DNA of 64,000 bases from JABMMZ01 sp040386935. Its GTDB lineage: Bacteria; Bacteroidota; Bacteroidia; NS11-12g; UBA955. Of the stretch, positions 17,384 to 25,655 are shown piece after piece (positions within the stretch are counted from its first letter, which is position 1; every line of letters starts with the position of its first letter). Where the stretch lies: positions 62,001 through 126,000 of the forward strand of contig JAZKEQ010000005.1 in the NCBI GenBank assembly GCA_040386935.1, read 5' to 3'. A program made the translations under genes and the position numbers. The notes beneath the pieces were generated by a model. It did not search any database, was not told the DNA's origin, and worked only from the letters and a program-made list of their open reading frames with translations.

Positions 17384-18406
17384 CTATTGTCCTACTGCAG
17401 CGGCTTTTTTCAGAGCCAGTATAGAGAAGTCTGTGTCAACAGCCTTGATAGTGTTTTTCAAACGTCCTAAACCTGTAATTTCCATTTCTACCACATCATT
17501 GGCTTGTAACCATTGAGGTTGAAAGTTTTTATCATTCAGTAAACCAGTGCCGTTAAGTTCGAGAAAGCAACCGGTGCCTACAGTTCCGCTGCCTATTACA
17601 TCACCTGCAATCACATCTACTCCATAAGCACAACGCTCTATAATCTCAGCAAAAGTCCAGTCCATATCACCAACACTGCCGCTACTCACTTCAATGCCGT
17701 TTACCCAGCATTTCATATCCAGTGCATGACTGTTGCCGGTATGGTTTGTTTTAGCAGGTGTTAAATGGGCTTTCAACTCGTCAGGGGTTACCATATATGG
17801 GCCTATAACAGTTGAGAAATCTTTGCCTTTTGCCGGGCCAAGATTTAATAACATCTCTTCCATTTGCAAAGTACGGGCACTCATGTCGTTCATAATGGTA
17901 TAACCCGCAATGTATTCATCGGCCTTTTCTGCTTTAATATTACGACCAGTTTTACCTAATACTACTGCCACTTCCAATTCAAAGTCCAGTTTATTGAAAT
18001 GGTCGGGCATGCAATAAATATCTCCCGGTCCCTGAATCGCATTGTGATTGGTAAAATAAAAAATTGGGTATTGGTCAAATTCCGGAATCATTGGAACATT
18101 TCTGTTTCTTCTAGCTGCTGCAACGTGTTGTCTGAAAGCATACCCATCTCTACAACTTGTAGGATTGGTGATAGGTGCCAGTAATATACTGTCGTTGTAA
18201 GCCAAACCTTCAACAGAAGTTTTTCCTTCTTTAATGGCATTTTCAGCTTCACGCATAGCATCCATTCCTCTTTCACCGGTTTGTAACAATGCCAGCATGT
18301 TGTCAGGCAACTTATCAGAATGTAAATGACTGTCGTATATCTTTTGGTTAATCAGTATACCCAAACGTTGCTGGTTCTGATTGTTTTTAAATGTAACAAG
18401 TTTCAT
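17384..18406 (-). CDS. Fumarylacetoacetate hydrolase family protein
   Basis: 340 aa. FAH-fold metal ligands are visible in DFELEVAVVLGKTGRNI (two Glu) and TIMNDMSARTLQ (Asp). SCRDGYAFRQHV, FYFTNHNAIQGPGDI and GSGTVGTGCFLEL are further family signatures. Members cleave C-C bonds of 1,3-diketo or acylpyruvate-type compounds, for example fumarylacetoacetate in tyrosine breakdown. The exact substrate cannot be read from the sequence. At 340 aa it is longer than the ~220-280 aa acylpyruvase group and shorter than true fumarylacetoacetase (~420). It lies 3 nt downstream of the isomerase gene and is co-transcribed with it. Confidence 0.85.
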   Translation of the reverse strand: MKLVTFKNNQNQQRLGILINQKIYDSHLHSDKLPDNMLALLQTGERGMDAMREAENAIKEGKTSVEGLAYNDSILLAPITNPTSCRDGYAFRQHVAAARRNRNVPMIPEFDQYPIFYFTNHNAIQGPGDIYCMPDHFNKLDFELEVAVVLGKTGRNIKAEKADEYIAGYTIMNDMSARTLQMEEMLLNLGPAKGKDFSTVIGPYMVTPDELKAHLTPAKTNHTGNSHALDMKCWVNGIEVSSGSVGDMDWTFAEIIERCAYGVDVIAGDVIGSGTVGTGCFLELNGTGLLNDKNFQPQWLQANDVVEMEITGLGRLKNTIKAVDTDFSILALKKAAAVGQ

Positions 18407-18409
18407 GGT

Positions 18410-19393
18410 TTAAAATGTCTTTAAGAAATTTTTAAGTCCGGCAATATTGGGTACATGCATTTTATCAGCACCTTTCTTATTGGCCAAGTAAATAGAAATC
18501 CAATCAGTGATATAAATGCTTTTGTACAATTCATAAATAGATGCATTGGCCAATTGTATCTCCGCTACCGTATTGCCTTGCTTTTCTAGCAATTGTTTGA
18601 GGTAGGCAAAGCGACCATTGTTTCTCACATTGGTGAAACTATTGATGAAAATAAAATTCGTTGGTAAAGTGCCGTAATAGGTTTCAAATACATTGTGGTT
18701 GGCTTCAGGCAATACATTTACAAATGCTTCTGATTTGGCATTCTCCTGCAATTGCTGGCAAAAACGAACACCAACAGCTTCAGTTGGATTATCGGTTACA
18801 ATAGCAAATTTCTGATTTTCCTTGCCATTAAATAATTCAAGGTGTTTCAACGCTTCATCTTGATAATGCTTGCCATTTTCATAGATAGAAGCAGTATTTT
18901 CCAATTCCATCGCTGTTTCAATACCAAACAGCTCACTTAAAATTAAAATGTTATAGGTCAAAGAAAATCCTAAAGCCATACGTGGCTGATAGCCTGTTTC
19001 AACTTTGTACAGCATATTGTTGCCTGTTACAGCTTTGTCAAGCAGTTCGCCACCTGATGAAATACAGATAATCTGACAACCTAATGCTTTGGCCTGGTCG
19101 TACATCGCCAGTGTTTCCTCTGTTGTGCCACTGTATGAACTCAATATTACCAACGTATTTTTTGAGGTATAATGTGGAAAAGTATAGTCGCTGTATACCT
19201 CAATAGGAATGCTTCCTTTGTCTGCAAAATAGGCTTTTGCTATTCTGCCACCGATACCGCTACCCCCTAAACCTCCGATAATGATATTTGAAAATTGCGA
19301 TGCAATAAGACCGTGTGAACGGTAGTGTTTAATAGCGTATTGTATCTGCTGGTTGAATTGTTCTAAAGAAATTTCGTGCGTTATTTCAGCCAT
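18410..19393 (-). CDS. Bifunctional phosphoglucose/phosphomannose isomerase (SIS domain)
   Basis: 327 aa. It has the two SIS-domain phosphosugar-binding signatures GGLGGSGIGGRIAKAYF and SSYSGTTEETLAMYDQA, plus the C-terminal EANHNVFE segment carrying a catalytic His/Glu. This is the archaeal/Bacteroidota-type PGI/PMI (TIGR02128-like), which interconverts fructose 6-phosphate with glucose 6-phosphate and mannose 6-phosphate in the cytosol. Start at the ATG 19393 with a -7 box only 9 nt upstream. First gene of a two-gene operon with the FAH hydrolase; the metabolic link between them is not obvious. Confidence 0.9.
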   Translation of the reverse strand: MAEITHEISLEQFNQQIQYAIKHYRSHGLIASQFSNIIIGGLGGSGIGGRIAKAYFADKGSIPIEVYSDYTFPHYTSKNTLVILSSYSGTTEETLAMYDQAKALGCQIICISSGGELLDKAVTGNNMLYKVETGYQPRMALGFSLTYNILILSELFGIETAMELENTASIYENGKHYQDEALKHLELFNGKENQKFAIVTDNPTEAVGVRFCQQLQENAKSEAFVNVLPEANHNVFETYYGTLPTNFIFINSFTNVRNNGRFAYLKQLLEKQGNTVAEIQLANASIYELYKSIYITDWISIYLANKKGADKMHVPNIAGLKNFLKTF

Positions 19394-19402
19394 AATAAGC
19401 TA

Positions 19403-19410
19403 CAAAAATA
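19403..19410 (-). promoter_or_regulatory. -7 promoter element for the isomerase/FAH operon
   Basis: Plus-strand CAAAAATA reads TATTTTTG on the minus strand, 9 nt before the ATG at 19393, which predicts a very short leader. Confidence 0.6.
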
Positions 19411-19457
19411 ATTAAAGTTGGCATTTATTCAGTACAAATATTTATCTATATAACACA

Positions 19458-19465
19458 TACCTTTG
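19458..19465 (+). promoter_or_regulatory. -7 promoter element (TACCTTTG) for the pseudouridine synthase gene
   Basis: Exact TAnnTTTG match ending 9 nt before the ATG at 19475. The in-frame TTG at 19463 lies inside the box and is rejected as a start. Confidence 0.65.
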
Positions 19466-19474
19466 CGACTTTCT

Positions 19475-20488
19475 ATGGATGAACTACAAGAGGAGCAAGA
19501 ATTATATGAGCATTATCGATTAATCGCTGATAAAGGGCAATCGTTGATGCGCCTCGATAAATTTGTGACTCATCGCATCGAAAATTCTACCCGTACCAAA
19601 GTTCAAAAAGCGATAGAAGTTGGGACAATTCTGGTAAATGATAAAATTGTTAAGAGCAATTATCAGGTTAAACCCATGGATGTTGTGACAGTGGTTTTAC
19701 CCAATCCACCTCGCAATACAGAACTGATAGCCGAAGATATACCCATCAATATTGTTTATGAAGACGACCATCTCATACTTGTCAATAAAAATGCAGGCAT
19801 GGTGGTACACCCCGGTTATAACAACTATACAGGCACTTTGGTGAATGCTGTACTTTATCATTTTCAGCAATTACCGGTCTACACAGATGAAATGCGCCCG
19901 GGCCTTGTACATCGCATCGACAAGGACACAAGCGGATTAATCATCATTGCCAAAACAGAAGAAGCTTTGGTGCATTTAGCCAAACAATTTTATGACCACA
20001 GCATCAGCCGTATCTACCATGCGCTGGTATGGGGCGATGTGAAAGAAGATAAAGGGACTGTTACCGGTAATCTGGCCCGAGATCAAAAAGACAGACGCTT
20101 AATGACCGTTTATCTTGATGAAACAATTGGGAAGCATGCCATCACACATTATACTGTGCTTGAACGTTTCGGTTTCTGTACCCTCATTCAATGCAAACTT
20201 GAAACAGGCCGTACCCACCAGATAAGAGCACATATGAAACACATTGGACATCCTTTGTTTGCCGATGAATCGTATGGCGGTTTAAGAATTGTAAAACAAG
20301 TGAAATTGCCCAAATTTGAACATTTCATTGATAATTGTTTTGGTGTTATGCCGCGACAAGCATTACATGCCAAAACCCTTGGATTCATTCATCCACATAC
20401 TAAAAAAGCCTTTGATTTCGATAGCGAATTACCTGATGATTTTACGACAGTATTAACGAAGATTCGCGAGTATACAACAGGAATTTAA
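19475..20488 (+). CDS. rluD: RluA/RluD family pseudouridine synthase
   Basis: 337 aa. An N-terminal S4 RNA-binding domain (about 25-90: LMRLDKFVTHRIENSTRTKVQKAI) precedes the catalytic domain with the RluA motif HRIDKDTSGLIIIAK, whose Asp is the nucleophile, and a C-terminal GRTHQIRAHMKHIGHPLFAD. It isomerises uridines in 23S rRNA; by domain plan RluD (helix 69) is the likeliest match, but the exact target is inferred. Its stop codon shares the tetranucleotide TTAA with the stop of the convergent dinB gene. Confidence 0.93.
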   Translation: MDELQEEQELYEHYRLIADKGQSLMRLDKFVTHRIENSTRTKVQKAIEVGTILVNDKIVKSNYQVKPMDVVTVVLPNPPRNTELIAEDIPINIVYEDDHLILVNKNAGMVVHPGYNNYTGTLVNAVLYHFQQLPVYTDEMRPGLVHRIDKDTSGLIIIAKTEEALVHLAKQFYDHSISRIYHALVWGDVKEDKGTVTGNLARDQKDRRLMTVYLDETIGKHAITHYTVLERFGFCTLIQCKLETGRTHQIRAHMKHIGHPLFADESYGGLRIVKQVKLPKFEHFIDNCFGVMPRQALHAKTLGFIHPHTKKAFDFDSELPDDFTTVLTKIREYTTGI

Positions 20489-21639
20489 TAGGTATTGCCC
20501 TTTTTTAAAGCGGCTTCCCCAAACTTCATTTTTATTTTATCCATAGCCTGATAAAGCTTTACCTTTTCAGGTGTTTTGTCAAACAAACTGATTTGTTCCA
20601 TGCCATAATCGAGATGTGATAACCTGATGCCAATCAAGCGAATTGGTTTTGCAGTAGGGTGTATCTGGTCGAGCAATTCATGGATATGTGGCAGTATCAT
20701 GTGATCGGAAGAAGTGAGCTGTATGGTGCGCTGCTGACTGTGAACTTCAAAATTGGGATATTTGATTTTAACCGTAACACAAGCTGTCATTTTGTTTTTC
20801 TTTCTCAATTGGAAACACAATCCTTCCAGCATTTCGGATACAATATTTTTTAAATAAGTATGGTCGCTGATGTCCTGCTCAAAGGTATGTTCGGTGCTAA
20901 TGCTTTTGCGTTCGTGATAAGGTTCTACAGGATTGTTGTCAATGCCTTTAGCCCTTTCAAGAATAAATAATCCGTTATCACCCAGTTCTTTTTTAATCAT
21001 GCGTGGGTCGCATGTTGCCATTTTACCAATGGTGGTAATACCCAGTATGTATAATTGTGCCGCTAGTTTTTTTCCTACAAAGGGCATCTTTTCAATGGGT
21101 AAGGGGTCAAGAAACTCTCTGACTTTTTCAGCAGGGATAAACAATTCCCCATTAGGTTTAGCCTCATCAGTGGCTATTTTAGCAATTGTTTTATTCACCG
21201 ATAGTCCAAAAGAAATAGGCAATCCCGTTTCTTTTATAACGATTTGTCGGGTAGTTTTTGCCCATTCGAGGCAACCAAAAAACTGGTCCATACCGGTAAG
21301 GTCTACATAATGTTCATCAATACTGGCTTTTTCGAATAGAGGTGCTCTTGCGGCAATAATATCTGTTACCATTCTGGAATATTTGCCGTACTCAGACATG
21401 TGGCCGTTGATGAAGATAGCTTGGGGGCAAAGTTTACGAGCTGTTGCAATGGGCATAGCAGAGCGTACACCAAATACCCTAGTTTCATAACTGCAAGCCG
21501 ATACAACACCTCTGTCGCTGCTACCGCCAACTATAACAGGTTGCCCAATTAATTTGGGATCAAGTAAGCGCTCAACTGAAACGAAAAATGAATCGAGGTC
21601 GAAATGGGCAATATATCTATCATTTTTCAACACATACAA
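20485..21639 (-). CDS. dinB: DNA polymerase IV (Y-family, DinB)
   Basis: 384 aa as drawn. Y-family landmarks are HFDLDSFFVSVE (first catalytic Asp), KASIDEHYVDLTG (Asp-Glu pair), the steric and fingers region CSYETRVFGVRSAMP, and HhH motifs near FVGKKLAAQLYILGI. It performs error-prone translesion synthesis. The start is uncertain: the frame opens TTG (21639), GTG (21633), TTG (21630) with no ATG ahead of the conserved YIAHFDLDSFF. A one-mismatch -7 box lies just upstream. It diverges from radC with about 57 bp between starts, so two DNA-damage-related genes may share a control region; no operator was recognised. Confidence 0.94.
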   Translation of the reverse strand: MYVLKNDRYIAHFDLDSFFVSVERLLDPKLIGQPVIVGGSSDRGVVSACSYETRVFGVRSAMPIATARKLCPQAIFINGHMSEYGKYSRMVTDIIAARAPLFEKASIDEHYVDLTGMDQFFGCLEWAKTTRQIVIKETGLPISFGLSVNKTIAKIATDEAKPNGELFIPAEKVREFLDPLPIEKMPFVGKKLAAQLYILGITTIGKMATCDPRMIKKELGDNGLFILERAKGIDNNPVEPYHERKSISTEHTFEQDISDHTYLKNIVSEMLEGLCFQLRKKNKMTACVTVKIKYPNFEVHSQQRTIQLTSSDHMILPHIHELLDQIHPTAKPIRLIGIRLSHLDYGMEQISLFDKTPEKVKLYQAMDKIKMKFGEAALKKGNTY

Positions 21640-21680
21640 ATTAATGTTAAAAGGGGCTATTTTGAAAATAAAAAAACGTG

Positions 21681-21688
21681 TATTTTTG
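21681..21688 (+). promoter_or_regulatory. -7 promoter element (TATTTTTG) for radC
   Basis: Exact TAnnTTTG match, only 8 nt before the radC ATG at 21697. This predicts an almost leaderless mRNA and rules out the longer upstream frame. Confidence 0.65.
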
Positions 21689-21696
21689 AATTTTGC

Positions 21697-22386
21697 ATGT
21701 CGGAATTTATACCCATTAAGCTCTTGGCGAGGGATGATAAACCAAGAGAAAAACTAAACACTAAAGGAAAGGCCGTATTGAGCAATACAGAACTATTGGC
21801 AATACTCATCAGCACCGGAACAACTAAGAAATCTGCTATAGATTTGGCAAGAGAGATATTGTCGAAAACCAACAACGATTTGAATGAATTGGCCCGATGG
21901 AGCGTCAAAGATTTATGTAAAATAGATGGCATTGGTCCGGCTAAAGCAATAACAATCATTGCAGCCATGGAATTGGGCGGTCGCAAGCAACAATTTACAA
22001 CTGTTGAAAAACCAAAAGTTAAGTCGAGTAAAGACGCCTACAATTTGTTACGCCACTCACTTCAGGATTTGCCTCACGAAGAGTTCTGGTTGATGGCCCT
22101 TTCAAGGTCTGGAATGGTCATTTCTTCACGCAAAGTGAGCGAAGGAGGTATAGCAGGAACAATGGTAGATCCTAAGCGAATCTTTAAATCAGCTCTAGAT
22201 GATATGGCCTCCGGAATTATTGTATTTCACAATCACCCCTCAGGGAATCTAACCCCCAGCGAACAGGATAAACAATTGACAGTAAAAATACGGGAAGCGG
22301 GTAAATTGTTGGATATCAATGTTATGGACCATTTAATCATCGCAGGGTCTTCCTATTTCAGTTTTGCAGATGAGGGCTTATTGTAA
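21697..22386 (+). CDS. radC: RadC/JAB-domain DNA repair-associated protein
   Basis: 229 aa. The N-terminal part has a helix-hairpin-helix (LCKIDGIGPAKAITIIAAMEL). The C-terminal RadC/MPN domain carries the JAMM zinc signature HNHPSGNLTPSEQD (H-x-H-x7-S-x2-D). The family (formerly UPF0758) is widespread; a direct repair function has been questioned and its biochemical role is unsettled. Start chosen at MSEFIPIKLLARDDKPREK, the typical N-terminus, just after the -7 box. Confidence 0.93.
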   Translation: MSEFIPIKLLARDDKPREKLNTKGKAVLSNTELLAILISTGTTKKSAIDLAREILSKTNNDLNELARWSVKDLCKIDGIGPAKAITIIAAMELGGRKQQFTTVEKPKVKSSKDAYNLLRHSLQDLPHEEFWLMALSRSGMVISSRKVSEGGIAGTMVDPKRIFKSALDDMASGIIVFHNHPSGNLTPSEQDKQLTVKIREAGKLLDINVMDHLIIAGSSYFSFADEGLL

Positions 22387-22418
22387 CTTTTTATTGCGCA
22401 AAATCGTTTAAAATGTAT

Positions 22419-22426
22419 TACCTTTG
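22419..22426 (+). promoter_or_regulatory. -7 promoter element (TACCTTTG) for the bamD-mutS2 directon
   Basis: Exact TAnnTTTG match, 13 nt before the bamD ATG at 22440. No other clear promoter was seen inside the following eight-gene run, which has gaps of no more than about 10 nt or overlaps. Confidence 0.65.
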
Positions 22427-22439
22427 CAAATTGCTTAAC

Positions 22440-23252
22440 ATGCGTCTATTCCTGATTATATCAATGGTCACCCTGCTCTCTGCCTGTACCGAATACAGTG
22501 CTGTTGTTAAAAAGGGAACACTCGATCAAAAATACGATATGGCTGTATCCAAATACAAGGATAAGGACTATGTGCGTGCGTTGCCTTTGTTCGAAGAATT
22601 ACTGGCTGTGTACAGAGGTAAAGAAAAAGCAGAAGAAATTTATTTTTACTACTCATATTGCTACTATGGATTGGGTCAGTATGAATTAGCTGCATTCCAT
22701 TTCAAGAATTTTACAGAAAATTACTACAACAGCAAACATTCTGAAGAGTGTGCCTACATGTATGTACATTGCTTGTACGAAGATGCCCTACCTTACTACC
22801 TCGACCAAACCAATACAGAAAAGGCCATTTCTGAAATGCAGATATTCCTGAACCAGTATCCTGCTACCATCTACCGCGATTTGTGCAACGACCAAATCAG
22901 TGAGTTGAGAAAAAATCTACAGAAAAAATCATTTGAGAATGCCATGTTGTTCTATAAAATTGAAGATTTTAGAGCAGCAACCATTTCATTTAAAAATACC
23001 ATTAAAGATTTTCCGGACATCGATAACAAAGATGAAATCGAATACATGATTATTAAAGCGTCATATATGTATGCTAAGTACAGTGTTGATGACAAGAAAG
23101 AGGAGCGTTTAAAAAATGTATTCACAGAGTTTAAAGAATTTTCAGGGAATCACCCTGTTACCAATAAGTATTACAAACTGGCTGAGGAATTGAACAACAA
23201 AGCCAAAAAAGATTTAGAAAAACACCATCAAAAGCAAAAAATATCGTCATAA
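22440..23252 (+). CDS. bamD: Outer membrane protein assembly factor BamD
   Basis: 270 aa lipoprotein. The signal MRLFLIISMVTLLSAC places the lipidated Cys at 16. TPR-like repeats follow (KYKDKDYVRALPLFEELL, YYSYCYYGLGQYELAAFHF), as in BamD/YfiO. BamD is the essential lipoprotein of the BAM machine that inserts beta-barrels such as PorV and PorP into the outer membrane. The start at 22440 gives a clean signal sequence; an upstream in-frame ATG at 22413 would overlap the promoter. It overlaps rpoZ by one base (TAATG), the conserved Bacteroidota bamD-rpoZ-coaBC order. Confidence 0.92.
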   Translation: MRLFLIISMVTLLSACTEYSAVVKKGTLDQKYDMAVSKYKDKDYVRALPLFEELLAVYRGKEKAEEIYFYYSYCYYGLGQYELAAFHFKNFTENYYNSKHSEECAYMYVHCLYEDALPYYLDQTNTEKAISEMQIFLNQYPATIYRDLCNDQISELRKNLQKKSFENAMLFYKIEDFRAATISFKNTIKDFPDIDNKDEIEYMIIKASYMYAKYSVDDKKEERLKNVFTEFKEFSGNHPVTNKYYKLAEELNNKAKKDLEKHHQKQKISS

Positions 23253-23575
23253 TGAAAGACAACAAAATATCACCGAGTGCTGAGGCACGTAATTTAAAAG
23301 AACTGGAAAGCCTTTCTGGAAACCTTTACCTTTCTACAGTGGTAATAGCCAAAAGAGCTAATCAGATTTCTTCTCAGGTAAAAGAAGAATTGTCTAATAA
23401 ATTGTCGGAATTTGCAACAGACCACGATAATCTGGAAGAAATTCACGAGAACAGAGAGCAGATTGAAATCAGCGCTCACTATGAAAAAATCCCAAAAGCT
23501 ACATTAGTAGCTACTCAGGAATTTGTTGAGGGCAAGATTTACTATCGTTTGCCTACCAATGAGTCTGAAGAATAA
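23252..23575 (+). CDS. rpoZ: DNA-directed RNA polymerase omega subunit (RpoZ/Rpb6 family)
   Basis: 107 aa. The segment GNLYLSTVVIAKRANQISSQVKEELSNKL is the Bacteroidota RpoZ equivalent of the omega MARVTVE...VVIAARRAR core, and the KATLVATQEFVEGKIYYR tail is typical. Omega chaperones the beta-prime subunit into core polymerase. Identification rests on this motif and on the invariant position between bamD and coaBC. It overlaps the next gene's start by 17 nt. Confidence 0.88.
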   Translation: MKDNKISPSAEARNLKELESLSGNLYLSTVVIAKRANQISSQVKEELSNKLSEFATDHDNLEEIHENREQIEISAHYEKIPKATLVATQEFVEGKIYYRLPTNESEE

Positions 23576-24104
23576 ACATATTATTCTTGGAATTACAGGC
23601 AGTATCGCAGCTTATAAGGCTGCATTTTTAACCCGCTTGCTTGTTAAAGAAGGGGCTGAAGTAAAGGTTGTAATGACCAATGCTGCTAAAGATTTTATTG
23701 CCCCTGTTACCCTGTCTACACTTAGTAAGCATCCTGTTTTATCAGATTTTTACATCAACTCTACAGGCGAATGGAACAATCATGTGGACCTGGCTTTATG
23801 GGCCGATGTCATTGTTATAGCACCCGCCAGCGCCAATACCATTGCTAAAATGGCCAATGGCTTTTGCGACAACCTATTATTAGCGACATATCTTTCTGCT
23901 AAATGCCCTGTTTTCTTTGCCCCTGCCATGGATCTCGATATGTATCAGCACCCAGCAGTGAAAAAGAATATTGCAACCCTACAAGGGTTTAACAATCTAT
24001 TAATTGATGCAGAAGATGGTGAACTGGCCAGTGGCTTATCGGGTAAAGGTCGCATGGCTGAACCCGAAAACATCATCAAATTTTTACAACAACATTTTGG
24101 ATAG
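23559..24104 (+). CDS. coaC: Phosphopantothenoylcysteine decarboxylase (CoaC half of a split CoaBC)
   Basis: 181 aa from the ATG at 23559. It contains the flavoprotein GITGSIAAYKA motif, the active-site His in EWNNHVDLALWAD, the PASANTIAKMANGFCDN motif and FFAPAMDLDMY; the ASGLSGKGRMAEPE loop carries substrate residues. It decarboxylates 4'-phosphopantothenoyl-cysteine using FMN. In most bacteria this domain is fused to CoaB. Here the frame stops at TAG (24102-24104) exactly in the linker, and CoaB continues in the +1 frame. A one-base indel (for example in the T-run 24095-24098) would restore a fusion, so this is either true fission or an error or mutation. Confidence 0.88.
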   Translation: MSLKNKHIILGITGSIAAYKAAFLTRLLVKEGAEVKVVMTNAAKDFIAPVTLSTLSKHPVLSDFYINSTGEWNNHVDLALWADVIVIAPASANTIAKMANGFCDNLLLATYLSAKCPVFFAPAMDLDMYQHPAVKKNIATLQGFNNLLIDAEDGELASGLSGKGRMAEPENIIKFLQQHFG

Positions 24105-24765
24105 TTTGTCATTTTCAGGTAAAAAAGTACTGATTACAGCAGGACCTACATACGAAAAGATAGACCCGGTGCGTTTTATCGGCAACTATTCAAGTGGAAA
24201 AATGGGATATGCCCTAGCTGAAGTATTTGAAGCTTTGGGCGCTAAAGTAAATTTGGTATCAGGGCCTGTACATATTGAATTAGAAAACCCTAATATTGCG
24301 ATTACTAAAGTAGAATCAGCCCTAGAAATGCACCAAGCCTGTCAGAAATTTTTCCCCGATACAGATATAGCTATAATGGCTGCAGCTGTTGCTGATTATC
24401 GCCCTGCAGAATTCAGTAATTTAAAAATTAAGAAAAAGGAAGATACCTTTACACTTGAATTGGTGAAGAATCCGGATATACTGGCAAGCCTCGGACACAG
24501 CAAAAAAAATCATCAATTGGTGATTGGATTTGCCCTCGAAAATCACAACGAAGTAGCCAATGCCATGTTGAAATTAGCGGCTAAAAATGCTGATGCCATT
24601 GTGCTAAATACATTGAACGACAATGGAGCCGGTTTTCAATTTGATACCAATAAGATAAAAATTATATTAAAAAATGGTGCTATTTTTGAATTTCCTTTGA
24701 AAGACAAAAAGGAAGTTGCCATAGATATCGCCCAATGCATACTCAAAATGTCTGTTCCCGAATGA
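24097..24765 (+). CDS. coaB: Phosphopantothenate-cysteine ligase (CoaB half of a split CoaBC)
   Basis: 222 aa if translation begins at the TTG at 24097, which overlaps the coaC stop (TTGGATAG); a second TTG at 24106 is also possible and no ATG is suitably placed. The domain is complete: GKKVLITAGPTYEKIDPVRFIGNYSSGKMG (nucleotide-binding start), AAAVADYRP, KIKKKEDTFTLELVKNPDILA and GFALE. It joins cysteine to 4'-phosphopantothenate with CTP in CoA synthesis. Overlap and coupled translation with coaC are consistent with two separate subunits. See coaC for the alternative of a frameshifted fusion. Confidence 0.85.
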   Translation: MDSLSFSGKKVLITAGPTYEKIDPVRFIGNYSSGKMGYALAEVFEALGAKVNLVSGPVHIELENPNIAITKVESALEMHQACQKFFPDTDIAIMAAAVADYRPAEFSNLKIKKKEDTFTLELVKNPDILASLGHSKKNHQLVIGFALENHNEVANAMLKLAAKNADAIVLNTLNDNGAGFQFDTNKIKIILKNGAIFEFPLKDKKEVAIDIAQCILKMSVPE

Positions 24766-25655
24766 AGAAAATTTGTTTTATCATATTGATTTGTATTTCC
24801 CGCACTTTGCATGCGCAGGATGTTGACGCTACGATTTCGGTGATTCACCCGAAAATTCAAATATCGAATACCCAAATATTTACCTCCCTTCAAAATTCAA
24901 TTTCTCAGTTCATTAATCAAAAATTGTGGTGCAGCGATAAAGTATCAACTGTAGAGAAATTTAAAATGAATATACTGATAGACATTACCAGTTATCAGTT
25001 AAACTCCAACGATTTTTCTGCTACCATACAGATTCAAGCTACACGCCCCGTATTTGGCAGTACATACAATACAGTATTGTTTAATCAACTCGATGAAGAT
25101 TTTGAATTTCAGTACCAGGAGTTTCAAGCCATGGAGTTTCAACCCAATGCCAATGTATACAATCTTACGGGTGTATTGGCTTATTATGTCAATATTGTGC
25201 TAGGGATGAATTACGATACCTATTCATTGGAAGCAGGTGCTCCATATTACCAGAAAGCCAGAGATATAGTCAACGCCAGTCAATCCATGAATGGCTGGAG
25301 ACCCAATGATGGCAAAAGTTTAAAGAACAGATTTTACCTCATCGATAATTTAACCAGCGAACGTTACAAACCTATTCGCAAAACATTGTTAGATTACCAT
25401 TTGAACGGTTTAGATGTGATGCATAAAGATGTTACCAAAGGAAGAGATGCAGTATTCAAATCGTTGGAAAACTTTCAGGACATCGCAAAAATTTTCCCTA
25501 ACAGCATGCTCATAAAAGTATTTTTCAATGCCAAGTACAAAGAGCTGATAGAAATATTTAAAGGTGCCCCTACTGCCGAGCAAAACAAAGCAATAGAGCT
25601 GCTGTCAAAAATGGATCCCGCCAATAAAGTGTATTACGATAAAATAAAAGGCTGA
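24762..25655 (+). CDS. DUF4835 family exported protein
   Basis: 297 aa. A Sec signal peptide (MKKICFIILICISRTLHAQ) is followed by DVDATISVIHPKIQISNTQIF and FNQLDEDFEFQYQEFQ, matching DUF4835, a Bacteroidota family of periplasmic or outer-membrane-associated proteins of unknown function. The family almost always sits directly after coaBC and before recN in this phylum; here aroB follows instead of recN. ATGA overlap with coaB (24762-24765) and TGATG overlap with aroB indicate coupled translation. Confidence 0.88.
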   Translation: MKKICFIILICISRTLHAQDVDATISVIHPKIQISNTQIFTSLQNSISQFINQKLWCSDKVSTVEKFKMNILIDITSYQLNSNDFSATIQIQATRPVFGSTYNTVLFNQLDEDFEFQYQEFQAMEFQPNANVYNLTGVLAYYVNIVLGMNYDTYSLEAGAPYYQKARDIVNASQSMNGWRPNDGKSLKNRFYLIDNLTSERYKPIRKTLLDYHLNGLDVMHKDVTKGRDAVFKSLENFQDIAKIFPNSMLIKVFFNAKYKELIEIFKGAPTAEQNKAIELLSKMDPANKVYYDKIKG

